From Holophagaceae bacterium UBA706 (lineage in GTDB: Bacteria > Acidobacteriota > Holophagae > Holophagales > Holophagaceae), in contig DBME01000424.1 of assembly GCA_002298155.1 (NCBI GenBank), positions 1 through 7,992 on the forward strand: 7,992 nucleotides of DNA, written 5' to 3'. Position numbers and translations under genes: made by a program. The notes under the pieces were generated by a model. That model did not search any database and was not told the DNA's origin. It was given only the letters and a program-made list of their open reading frames with translations. Position 1 is the first letter of the stretch, and the number at the start of each line of letters is the position of its first letter. Below are positions 1 to 5,628 of the stretch, in pieces.

Positions 1-38
1 CCGCAGGAAGCGTAGCGGACGAGGACGATCCTTGCCAT
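1..38 (-). CDS. Possible 5' end of an unidentified minus-strand gene (partial)
   Basis: On the minus strand an ATG at 38 opens a frame without stops to the window edge, reading M-A-R-I-V-L-V-R-Y-A-S-C-G. A purine-rich GGTGGGG lies just upstream and could be a ribosome binding site. The short hydrophobic strand ending in R-Y resembles the first beta strand of many alpha/beta enzymes, but 12 codons are too few to name a family. It is on the same strand as, and downstream of, tRNA-Gln. It could equally be chance open frame in GC-rich DNA. Confidence 0.25.
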   Translation of the reverse strand, partial: MARIVLVRYASC

Positions 39-95
39 CCACCCCACCGGTGGGTCAGGGCGACCATCCGGGACATCGCCCAGACAGTAGCCCTA

Positions 96-170
96 TGGTT
101 GGGGAGGAAGGATTCGAACCCTCGATAGGCAGGATCAAAACCTGCTGCCTTACCACTTGGCGACTCCCCA
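96..170 (-). tRNA. tRNA-Gln (anticodon UUG), CCA encoded
   Basis: The minus strand folds as a complete cloverleaf. The seven-base acceptor stem TGGGGAG (170-164) pairs with CTCCCCA (106-100). The D arm is GCCAAGTGGTAAGGC. The anticodon stem GCAGG/CCTGC encloses the loop TTTTGAT, with anticodon TTG at 138-136. The T arm is GAGGG-TTCGAAT-CCTTC, with one G-U pair. The discriminator A is at 99, and CCA is encoded at 98-96. The start TGGGG and overall sequence match bacterial glutamine tRNAs. It reads CAA codons and, by wobble, CAG. Confidence 0.97.
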
Positions 171-180
171 AGGAACCTGG

Positions 181-210
181 ATTCTAGCGTGTTCCTGGGC
201 CGCAGGTCCA
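181..210 (-). promoter_or_regulatory. Candidate sigma70-type promoter for tRNA-Gln
   Basis: On the minus strand TGGACC (210-205, 4 of 6 to TTGACA) is separated by 18 bases from TAGAAT (186-181, 5 of 6 to TATAAT). Transcription would begin a few bases before the tRNA 5' end at 170. The -35 lies at the very end of the spoVG gene region, so the tRNA could be transcribed separately from spoVG. An imperfect inverted repeat (AGGAAC at 171-176, GTTCCT at 191-196) overlaps the element. Confidence 0.4.
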
Positions 211-211
211 G

Positions 212-571
212 TCAGGGATTGGCTTTGGGGGTGAAGCCGAACTCCTCGACGCCCAGGAGGTCGGCGCGGATGGTGCCGGCCTCGCCCTCTTCGATGCGGG
301 AGATGGCGCGGTTGCCCGTGGCGGCCTCGTAGGCCAGGAGGACCTTGCGCTCGACGAATTCCTTGGTCTCGGGATTGAGGGGGTAGGCGATGTCCTTGAA
401 GGAGCCGTCCCGCTTGCGCTTGCTGGGCATGGTCACGTAGTAGCCGTCCTCGTTTTCCATGACCCGCAGGTCGCCCACGAGAAAGCAGTCGTCCAGGACC
501 AGGCCCGCGAAACCGCGCAGCTTCTCGTCCCCCTCGACCTTGGTGATGCGCACGTCCGTAATGTTCAGCAT
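212..571 (-). CDS. spoVG: SpoVG family regulatory protein
   Basis: This encodes a 119-residue protein. SpoVG proteins are small cytoplasmic nucleic-acid-binding regulators, named for septation and sporulation in Bacillus but widespread in non-sporulating bacteria. The N-terminal half follows the family closely: ITDVRITKV (residues 4-12), a G-L-V-L-D-D-F-V-D-R-V type strand pair (23-37), then YYVTMPSKR (44-52) with DGSFKDIAYPLN (55-66). The MPSKR...DI..P.N block is the family signature. The C-terminal tail (about 87-119) is longer than in the 97-residue Bacillus protein and is acidic. The ATG at 571 is chosen because GGAG (585-582) sits 10 bases upstream and because the family N-terminus starts here. 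An in-frame ATG at 595 has no comparable site. It is divergent from kdsD and upstream of tRNA-Gln. Its target in this organism is not evident. Confidence 0.93.
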   Translation of the reverse strand: MLNITDVRITKVEGDEKLRGFAGLVLDDCFLVGDLRVMENEDGYYVTMPSKRKRDGSFKDIAYPLNPETKEFVERKVLLAYEAATGNRAISRIEEGEAGTIRADLLGVEEFGFTPKANP

Positions 572-593
572 GGCGTATTTACTCCAACCCCAC

Positions 594-599
594 ATTCTA
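594..599 (-). promoter_or_regulatory. Candidate -10 element for spoVG
   Basis: TAGAAT on the minus strand (5 of 6 to TATAAT), inside the 117-bp gap between spoVG and kdsD. It is the same hexamer as in the tRNA-Gln promoter. No good -35 is visible at 16-18 bases spacing. The implied transcript would start at about 587, leaving only about 16 bases before the ATG, just enough for the GGAG site. The rest of the gap holds no other clear signal, and no convincing kdsD promoter was found. Confidence 0.25.
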
Positions 600-688
600 T
601 CGGGGTTGCGGGGAAAACCTGAGGCCAATCTCCACGCCGCCGGCCCTGCTACCATGGTGCGGAAACCACCGACGCGAGGAGGGGCAGG

Positions 689-1690
689 GTGACGCAAAAT
701 TCCGGAGCATCCATGGACGCGCAGCGTCAGCCATCCACCGCCGCCCTCCATGTCCTCTCCGCCACGCGCCGGGCCCTGGAAGCCCTGGCCAATTCCTGGG
801 ACCCGTCCCTCGCCGAAAGCTGGACCGAGCACGTGACGCGCAGCCAGGGCAGGGTGGCCCTCACGGGCATCGGCAAGTCCGGGCTCATCGCCCAGAAGAT
901 CTCCGCGACCCTGGCCTCCACCGGGTGCCCCAGCTTCTTCATCCATCCCACGGACGCCCTCCACGGGGACCTGGGCATGATCACCGCCCAGGACACCATC
1001 CTCATCCTCAGCAACAGCGGCGAGACCGAGGAGATCATCAAGCTCCTCCCCAGCCTCATCCGCCTGGACGTCTCCATCGGCGCCATCACCTCCCGCCGGG
1101 ACAGCCGCCTCGGCCAGGCCGCGGACTGGTGCTTCAGCTACGACCTCCCCGAGGGCGAGGGCTGCCCCCTGAATTTCGCCCCCATGGCCAGCACGACCCT
1201 CCAGCTGGTGTGGGGCGACCTCCTGGCCGCCTACCTCATGGTCAAGAACGCGTTCACCCTGGACCATTTCGCCCGTCTGCACCCCGCTGGAAATATCGGC
1301 GCCAGACTCCTGAAAACAAAAGACCTGATGCACACCGACTACCCCCGTGTCGCCCCCGGGGCAAGCCTGGTGGACGCCCTGGCCGCCATGACCCAGGGCC
1401 GCCTGGGCATGACCACCGTCATGGAGGACGGCGACCTCAAGGGGATCATCAGCGACGGCGACATCCGCCGCGCCCTCGAAAGGGCCCAGGCCTCCGGCCA
1501 GAACCCCCTCGACCTGACCGCCGCCCAGATCATGACCGCGCGTCCCGTTTCCGTCGAACCCGAAACCCTGGCCGTGGAAGCCGCCCGCATCCTCGAATCC
1601 CGCAAGATCACCTTCGTGGTGGTCAAGGAAGGGGACCAGGCTGCCGGAATCCTCCACATCCACGATCTCCTAGGCTCCAAAGTCATTTGA
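689..1690 (+). CDS. kdsD: Arabinose-5-phosphate isomerase (KdsD/KpsF family)
   Basis: This 333-residue cytoplasmic enzyme interconverts D-ribulose 5-phosphate and D-arabinose 5-phosphate, the first committed step to Kdo and hence LPS inner core. The SIS sugar-isomerase domain spans about 45-190, with TGIGKSG (59-65), FASTG-like LASTG (75-79), HGDLGM (92-97) and SNSGETEE (108-115). The residues expected for catalysis are present: K63, E112, E157 before GCPL, and H198 in HPAGNIG. Two CBS domains follow (about 211-268 and 279-333). Length matches E. coli KdsD (328). The GTG at 689 has GAGGAGGGG (676-684) about 6 bases upstream. An ATG at 713 with GGAG (704-707) is an alternative that would remove eight residues. 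The gene is divergent from spoVG and 81 bases before the LPS permease gene, which fits an envelope role. Confidence 0.95.
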   Translation: MTQNSGASMDAQRQPSTAALHVLSATRRALEALANSWDPSLAESWTEHVTRSQGRVALTGIGKSGLIAQKISATLASTGCPSFFIHPTDALHGDLGMITAQDTILILSNSGETEEIIKLLPSLIRLDVSIGAITSRRDSRLGQAADWCFSYDLPEGEGCPLNFAPMASTTLQLVWGDLLAAYLMVKNAFTLDHFARLHPAGNIGARLLKTKDLMHTDYPRVAPGASLVDALAAMTQGRLGMTTVMEDGDLKGIISDGDIRRALERAQASGQNPLDLTAAQIMTARPVSVEPETLAVEAARILESRKITFVVVKEGDQAAGILHIHDLLGSKVI

Positions 1691-1734
1691 TTTCAACGGT
1701 TAAACCCGCTTCGCACCTTTCCCGCCCTACATCC

Positions 1735-1771
1735 TAGGTTACATAATATACATTATCGAAAGTTAAATGAC
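1735..1771 (+). promoter_or_regulatory. AT-rich leader/promoter region of the lptFG gene
   Basis: This is the only strongly AT-rich intergenic patch in the left half. CATAAT (1742-1747, 5 of 6 to a -10) and the overlapping TATACA (1747-1752) are candidate -10 elements; no clear -35 is seen. A 5-bp inverted repeat, ATAAT (1743-1747) and ATTAT (1752-1756) around ATAC, could be an operator. No Shine-Dalgarno motif precedes the GTG at 1772 (the preceding bases are AAAGTTAAATGAC). No terminator for kdsD is visible between 1691 and 1734, so kdsD read-through is also possible. Confidence 0.35.
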
Positions 1772-3994
1772 GTGCCTTCGACGATCCGAAACTACCTTCT
1801 GAAGAACTGGATGTGGCCCCTCCTGGGAGCCCTGGTCTTCTATGGAGGACTCCTCATGGCCTGGGAGGTCGTGGGGGTCTCCAAGGAGATCTTCACCATG
1901 GGAGCTCCGTTCCGATGGGTGGTCCCCCTGCTCCTGCTGACCCTCCCGGACAACCTGGGGATGGTTCTGCCCATGGCCGCGGTGCTGGGTGGACTCCTGG
2001 GCATGCAGCACCTGTCCGAAGGTTCCGAGATGGTGGCGGCCCAGGGACTGGGCGTCGGCATGCGGGCCCTCATCAAACCCTGGCTCATCCTGGCGGCCGG
2101 CCTCCTGGCTCTCGCCAGCTTCAACGCCCACGTGGTCGTCCCCTGGGCCAACGCCACCCAGCAATCGGCCCAGGCCCGCATGATGGACGAGGCCCGCACC
2201 CGGTTCCTGCGTCCCGGTGCTCCACCCTGGTTCCCGCCCAAGGCTCCCCGGGATGCCGTGTGGATGGCGCCGGATGGCCAGGTGCACCTCATGGAGGTCT
2301 CGGACGAAGGCGTCCAGCACCTCGTGGCCCGTTCCATCGCCTGGAGCCACGCGGATAAGGCAGATGAAGGTTCAAGCATAAACCTTAAGCTCATGGATCT
2401 TACCGGCTGCGTCTACCACCGCGCGGACGGGACGATCGTGCACATGCAGGAGAAGGAGCACGTCTATTCCATCAGCGTGCCGCCCTCCCCCAAGCTCCTC
2501 CAGGCCACCTCGGCCCGCTTCCTCTCCACCGGGGAGCTCCTGGGTCAGGACCGCCTGGAAGCCAAGGTCGAACTCCTCCGACGGTTCACCCTTCCCATCG
2601 CCTCCTGCGCCCTTCTTCTCCTGGGCATCGCCCTGGGGCTCGGGCATCCGCGGTTCCAGCACGGCGGCGCGATCCTCAAGAGCCTTGGGGTCATCCTGCT
2701 CTATTACGTGATTCTCAAGTACTTTGAGAATCAGATTTTGGTGGCCAAGTCTCAACATGCTTTCCCGAGGCTCGCCCTCTTTGTGCTTCCCTGGATCTTC
2801 CTGCTCGCGGGGCTGCTTCTCCTGCGCCGGAAGCTCCTGCCCCACCACTCCAACCGCCTGCGCCGCTTCCTGCCCACCAGGACCGTCAACCGCATCGAAT
2901 ACTTCCGCCAGAGGATCTCGGAGACCTGTTTGAAAACGGCCTCCAAACCTTTGGAATACATTGGTTCCGCTCTCGGATCCCTGCGCGGCAGGCGTCAGCG
3001 GCGGCAGATCCTGCGCACCTGGACCAGCGGCCTCTGGTGGAAGAACTGGGGTGCGGTCATGGGCACCTTCCTGGCCCTGAGCCTCCTGATCGAATACGCG
3101 GGCCTCGCCGGCGACCTCGCCCGGAACCATGTGTCGGGCCTGGTGTTCCTCTCCTACTGGCTCTGGAACCTGCCCCCCTTCCTGTCCGTGGTCCTGCCCC
3201 TGGCCTTCCTCCTGGGCGGGGTGCTCACCCTGTCGGACGCGGCCATCAGCCGGGAATGGGTCGCCCTGCGGGCCGGCGGCGCGAGCCTCATGCAGTGGTG
3301 CCGGGCCGGCTTCCGCGGCTGGGGGTCGGTGCTGGTCCTGACCCTCCTGCTGCAGGTGCTCCTGGCCCCCTTCGCCTTCCGCAAGCAGGATCCCCTCTAC
3401 CAGAAGATCCTCGGCCGCCCCGCCCGGACCCTCCAGACCAAGCCCTGGCTCCACCTGGGTTCCACCGGCGTCGTGTGGTTCCTGGACGGGACCCAGCGCC
3501 TGGGGTTCCCCCTCAAGCCGCCCGGCGAGGCCTACATCCTTCTTAAATGGAAGATGGGCGACGCGGTGTCCGAGGCGCTGCCCTGGGGCGGCCTGGCCTT
3601 CGAACCCGGACCCAAGGCCTCCCAGCTCTTCCCGGACCGGGCCCTGCGGGAATCCTCCTCCGCCGAGAGCACCGCCACCGTCGACCTCTTCCATTGGCAG
3701 AAGTGGGCTCCGGACCCCGAACGGGCCGCCATGATCTGGGCGCGGCTCCTGAACTGGCTCGCGGGGCCCTGCCTCCTGTTCGCCATGCTGCCCTACGCCT
3801 TCCCCTCGCCCCGCGGCGGACGGGGCACGGCCCTGGGGCTCAGCCTGGTGGCGGGGCTGATCTTCATGGGGCTGCAGGCGCTCTTTTCGGGTGCTGCCAA
3901 GGCCGGCGACCTCCCCTCGGCCTGGGGCGTCCTCTGTCCCATGCTGCTGCTGGTGGGCTTCGGGATGGTGCGCCTGAACAGGCTCCGCACGTGA
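1772..3994 (+). CDS. lptFG: Fused LptF-LptG LPS export permease (two YjgP/YjgQ domains in one chain)
   Basis: This 740-residue inner-membrane protein is twice the length of a normal LptF or LptG (about 360-400). LptF and LptG pair with the LptB ATPase to extract LPS and pass it to LptC. Half 1: helices about 14-36, 48-78 and 98-124, including LPDNLGMVLPMAAVLGGLLG (58-77); a beta-rich periplasmic region (about 125-268); then helices about 269-290, 300-325 and 332-351. A basic cytoplasmic linker (about 352-420, with GRRQRR at 406-411) joins half 2: helices about 424-446, 455-487 (LPPFLSVVLPLAFLLGGVLT, 467-486) and 514-535; a shorter periplasmic region (about 536-655); and helices about 658-678, 687-706 and 715-733. 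Both halves keep the Pro-rich second helix and the E-x-V/M-A-L/A-x-x-G coupling segment (E86-G92, E495-G502). The GTG start lacks a Shine-Dalgarno site; an in-frame ATG at 1811 would cut into helix 1. The stop overlaps the next start. Confidence 0.88.
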   Translation: MPSTIRNYLLKNWMWPLLGALVFYGGLLMAWEVVGVSKEIFTMGAPFRWVVPLLLLTLPDNLGMVLPMAAVLGGLLGMQHLSEGSEMVAAQGLGVGMRALIKPWLILAAGLLALASFNAHVVVPWANATQQSAQARMMDEARTRFLRPGAPPWFPPKAPRDAVWMAPDGQVHLMEVSDEGVQHLVARSIAWSHADKADEGSSINLKLMDLTGCVYHRADGTIVHMQEKEHVYSISVPPSPKLLQATSARFLSTGELLGQDRLEAKVELLRRFTLPIASCALLLLGIALGLGHPRFQHGGAILKSLGVILLYYVILKYFENQILVAKSQHAFPRLALFVLPWIFLLAGLLLLRRKLLPHHSNRLRRFLPTRTVNRIEYFRQRISETCLKTASKPLEYIGSALGSLRGRRQRRQILRTWTSGLWWKNWGAVMGTFLALSLLIEYAGLAGDLARNHVSGLVFLSYWLWNLPPFLSVVLPLAFLLGGVLTLSDAAISREWVALRAGGASLMQWCRAGFRGWGSVLVLTLLLQVLLAPFAFRKQDPLYQKILGRPARTLQTKPWLHLGSTGVVWFLDGTQRLGFPLKPPGEAYILLKWKMGDAVSEALPWGGLAFEPGPKASQLFPDRALRESSSAESTATVDLFHWQKWAPDPERAAMIWARLLNWLAGPCLLFAMLPYAFPSPRGGRGTALGLSLVAGLIFMGLQALFSGAAKAGDLPSAWGVLCPMLLLVGFGMVRLNRLRT
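2367..2386. repeat. Intragenic inverted repeat AAGGTT-8-AACCTT
   Basis: A perfect 6-bp inverted repeat with an 8-base spacer lies inside the permease gene, within a local AT-rich patch coding for the periplasmic region of the LptF half. It may be chance, but it coincides with codons (AGC ATA AAC CTT AAG) that differ from the GC-ending norm of this gene. Confidence 0.3.
2709..2733. repeat. Intragenic 10-bp perfect inverted repeat (terminator- or operator-like)
   Basis: TGATTCTCAA (2709-2718) and TTGAGAATCA (2724-2733) are exact reverse complements around GTACT. GATTTTG follows directly, so the RNA would be a stem-loop followed by a short U-run. It lies in frame within the LptF half, coding for Y-V-I-L-K-Y-F-E-N-Q in transmembrane helix 5, and uses ATT, TTT, AAT and ATT codons that are uncommon in this GC-rich gene. 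A function is not shown; intragenic terminator, operator or chance are the options. Confidence 0.5.
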
Positions 3995-4881
3995 GCGGAC
4001 GGCATCACAGCGCCCGGCGGATCGTCCAGATCCTGGTCCTGGTCCTGGGGGCGGCCGTGCCCTGGACGGGGATCTTCCGCCTGGACATGCCCGCCTCCCA
4101 GGTGGTGTATTTCCGCAGCGCCTATCCCCTGGAATGGCCCTACGTCCTGGGGATGATCATCCCCTTCGTCGTGCTGGTGTGGGCCCTGGCCTGGCTTTCC
4201 TACCGCAAGGGCAGGGTGTTCTGCGGATGGGCGTGCCCCTACGGGAGCCTGGTGGAGTTCTTCGAGGGGATCCGCACGGCGGCGGGCTGGGGTGCCAACC
4301 GAAAGGTGGCGGCCTGGATGCGCCGCTCCCCCCTGCACCGCTTCGGCCTGCGGGCCGCGGCCCTGCTCACCCTGGCCGTGGCGCCGCCCCTCCTGGGGGT
4401 GAGCCTGGCGGCCTACCTCTATCCTCCCGCCCGGATCCTGGCCGACCTTTCCACCCTGCCCCGGCCCGGCAACCCGGGGCAGGTGGTGCTCTGGGCCTGG
4501 CTGGCCCTGGTGCTGGCGGCCTCCTGGGCCGCGGGGTTCCTGGTGCGGTTCCACTTCTGCCGCATGGTGTGCATCTACGGCATGGGTCAGGCCATGGCCG
4601 CCAGTTCCGCGGATCAGGGCCGGATCCTCCGGCCGCGCTACACCCCGGCGGACCTTTCCGCCTGCGGCTCCTGCCGCGCCTGCCTCAAGGCCTGCTTCGT
4701 GGAACTGGATCCCCGGGAGCCCGACCTGCGCCTGGGCTTCTCGGACGGGTGCTTCAACTGCGGGGATTGCGTGGATGTCTGCGAAACCGTCCAGGGCCAC
4801 CAGGGGCGCCCTTCCCTCCTGACCCTGCGCGAGCAGCGTACCGTCCGGACCCGCCGGACTGAACCCCAGGACCTGGAATAG
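3991..4881 (+). CDS. NapH/CcoG-like membrane-bound 4Fe-4S protein
   Basis: This 296-residue protein has about four membrane helices (about 11-28, 52-71, 119-142, 165-186) and a cytoplasmic C-terminal ferredoxin domain. Cysteine motifs in order: FCGWACPYG (77-85), as in the NapH/NosR/CcoG quinol-oxidising membrane ferredoxins; FCRMVCIYG (189-197), where the usual CP is CI; C225-x2-C228-x2-C231-x3-C235; and C254-x2-C257-x2-C260-x3-C264. The last two are standard 4Fe-4S ligand sets. Length matches NapH (about 287) and lacks the C-terminal Ig-like extension of CcoG. The likely role is electron transfer between quinol and a partner, but the partner is unknown. The GTG start overlaps the lptFG stop (GTGA), indicating translational coupling; its own Shine-Dalgarno is weak. 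No nap, nos or cco genes are nearby, so neither name is transferred. Confidence 0.85.
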   Translation: MSGRHHSARRIVQILVLVLGAAVPWTGIFRLDMPASQVVYFRSAYPLEWPYVLGMIIPFVVLVWALAWLSYRKGRVFCGWACPYGSLVEFFEGIRTAAGWGANRKVAAWMRRSPLHRFGLRAAALLTLAVAPPLLGVSLAAYLYPPARILADLSTLPRPGNPGQVVLWAWLALVLAASWAAGFLVRFHFCRMVCIYGMGQAMAASSADQGRILRPRYTPADLSACGSCRACLKACFVELDPREPDLRLGFSDGCFNCGDCVDVCETVQGHQGRPSLLTLREQRTVRTRRTEPQDLE

Positions 4882-4898
4882 ACCCGGAAAAGGAACCC

Positions 4899-5579
4899 AT
4901 GGAAACCGCTCCGAACGCCGAATCCCGGGAAATCCCGCGCCTGCCCGCCCCGGTACGCTTGCTGGGCGTGGGCATCGTGATCCTGTGGGTGCTTTCCGCG
5001 AACTGGGTCTTCCTGCTGGCCCGGAGCGGGGTCGTCACCATCCCGCCCCAGGTGTGGCTCTACGCCCGTCTGGCCCGGAACCTGGGATCGGGCTGGATCG
5101 ATACCCTGGTGAGCCTGGGCGTGATCCTCCCCATGGTCAACTCCTTCGCCTTGGCCGCCGCGGGCTGGGGTCTTCTCCGGCGGCGGGCTTGGGGCTGGAA
5201 GGTGGCCATGGCGGCGTCGCTGCTCCAGGCCGGCAACGTGTTCGCCAAGGTCGTGGCCAACGTCTTTGCCGCATGGTTCCTTCCGGGGTTCGGCGTGCGG
5301 CTCCCGCGCTGGCTGGACGGGCAGGACCTCGCCCTTTTCGTCGTGGCCCTGTGCCTGGCGGCCGGATTGTCGTCGGCGATCGTCCGCCAGGGCATGAACC
5401 CGCCCGCGGCCTGGAGCCGCAAGGTCAAGGCCTGGCTGCTGGTCCTTTTCCTCCTGCCCAGCCTGGTTCCCCTCGTGGCGCTGGAACTTCCCCTTGCCCT
5501 GCGCGGCCAGCCCCACCGGCCCTCCCCGGCCGGAACCCCGGCCACCGGGACGGTGGACCCGCAATCCGCGGGTCGGTGA
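4899..5579 (+). CDS. Unrecognised multi-pass membrane protein
   Basis: I do not recognise this 226-residue protein. It has about five hydrophobic segments (about 20-41, 68-92, 99-128, 143-162, 178-200), a short polar N-terminus and a hydrophilic tail rich in Pro, Gly and Thr (about 201-226). No cysteine cluster, histidine cluster or catalytic motif stands out. It starts 17 bases after the Fe-S gene with a usable AAGGA (4890-4894) upstream of the ATG, and ends 49 bases before the methyltransferase gene, so it is very probably cotranscribed with both. One reasonable inference is a membrane partner or anchor for the Fe-S protein. Reading frame, codon bias and spacing all support a real gene. Confidence 0.75.
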   Translation: METAPNAESREIPRLPAPVRLLGVGIVILWVLSANWVFLLARSGVVTIPPQVWLYARLARNLGSGWIDTLVSLGVILPMVNSFALAAAGWGLLRRRAWGWKVAMAASLLQAGNVFAKVVANVFAAWFLPGFGVRLPRWLDGQDLALFVVALCLAAGLSSAIVRQGMNPPAAWSRKVKAWLLVLFLLPSLVPLVALELPLALRGQPHRPSPAGTPATGTVDPQSAGR

Positions 5580-5597
5580 AGGAACGTGCTCCGGGGG

Positions 5598-5621
5598 TCC
5601 CGTCATCCTATGCGGACGGGA
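5598..5621 (+). promoter_or_regulatory. Hairpin overlapping the ribosome binding site of the methyltransferase gene
   Basis: TCCCGTC (5598-5604) and GACGGGA (5615-5621) form a perfect 7-bp stem with a 10-base loop in the 49-base gap before the ATG at 5629. The 3' arm includes GGA of the GGGAGGGG Shine-Dalgarno (5618-5625), so the folded RNA would partly hide the site. This is a plausible translational control element, or simply a spacer structure. Confidence 0.45.
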
Positions 5622-5628
5622 GGGGCGG

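Noticed and set aside
43..54. 12-base perfect palindrome CCCACCGGTGGG downstream of tRNA-Gln, considered as a terminator
   Set aside because: It has no loop and no T-run on the minus strand, and lies just before a possible start codon, so it is not a convincing terminator.
572..1663. Long minus-strand open frame continuing upstream of spoVG and opposite kdsD
   Set aside because: It is antisense to a convincing kdsD, is Gly/Ala/Glu-rich without domain logic, and comes from GC-rich codon bias. Only the last 119 codons (spoVG) are real.
2372..3694. 440-codon minus-strand open frame opposite lptFG
   Set aside because: Low-complexity Gln/Glu/Gly/Pro-rich translation with no recognisable motif, exactly antisense to a well-supported membrane protein gene. 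Typical shadow frame in GC-rich DNA.
3547..3990. N-terminal extension of the Fe-S protein frame back into lptFG
   Set aside because: The extension overlaps lptFG out of frame and reads as Pro/Arg/Gly-rich shadow. The GTG at 3991, overlapping the lptFG stop, fits the NapH-like N-terminus.
5494..5628. Earlier ATG for the methyltransferase gene
   Set aside because: The added 45 residues overlap the preceding gene and are Pro/Arg-rich. The ATG at 5629 has a strong ribosome binding site and begins at the first hydrophobic helix.
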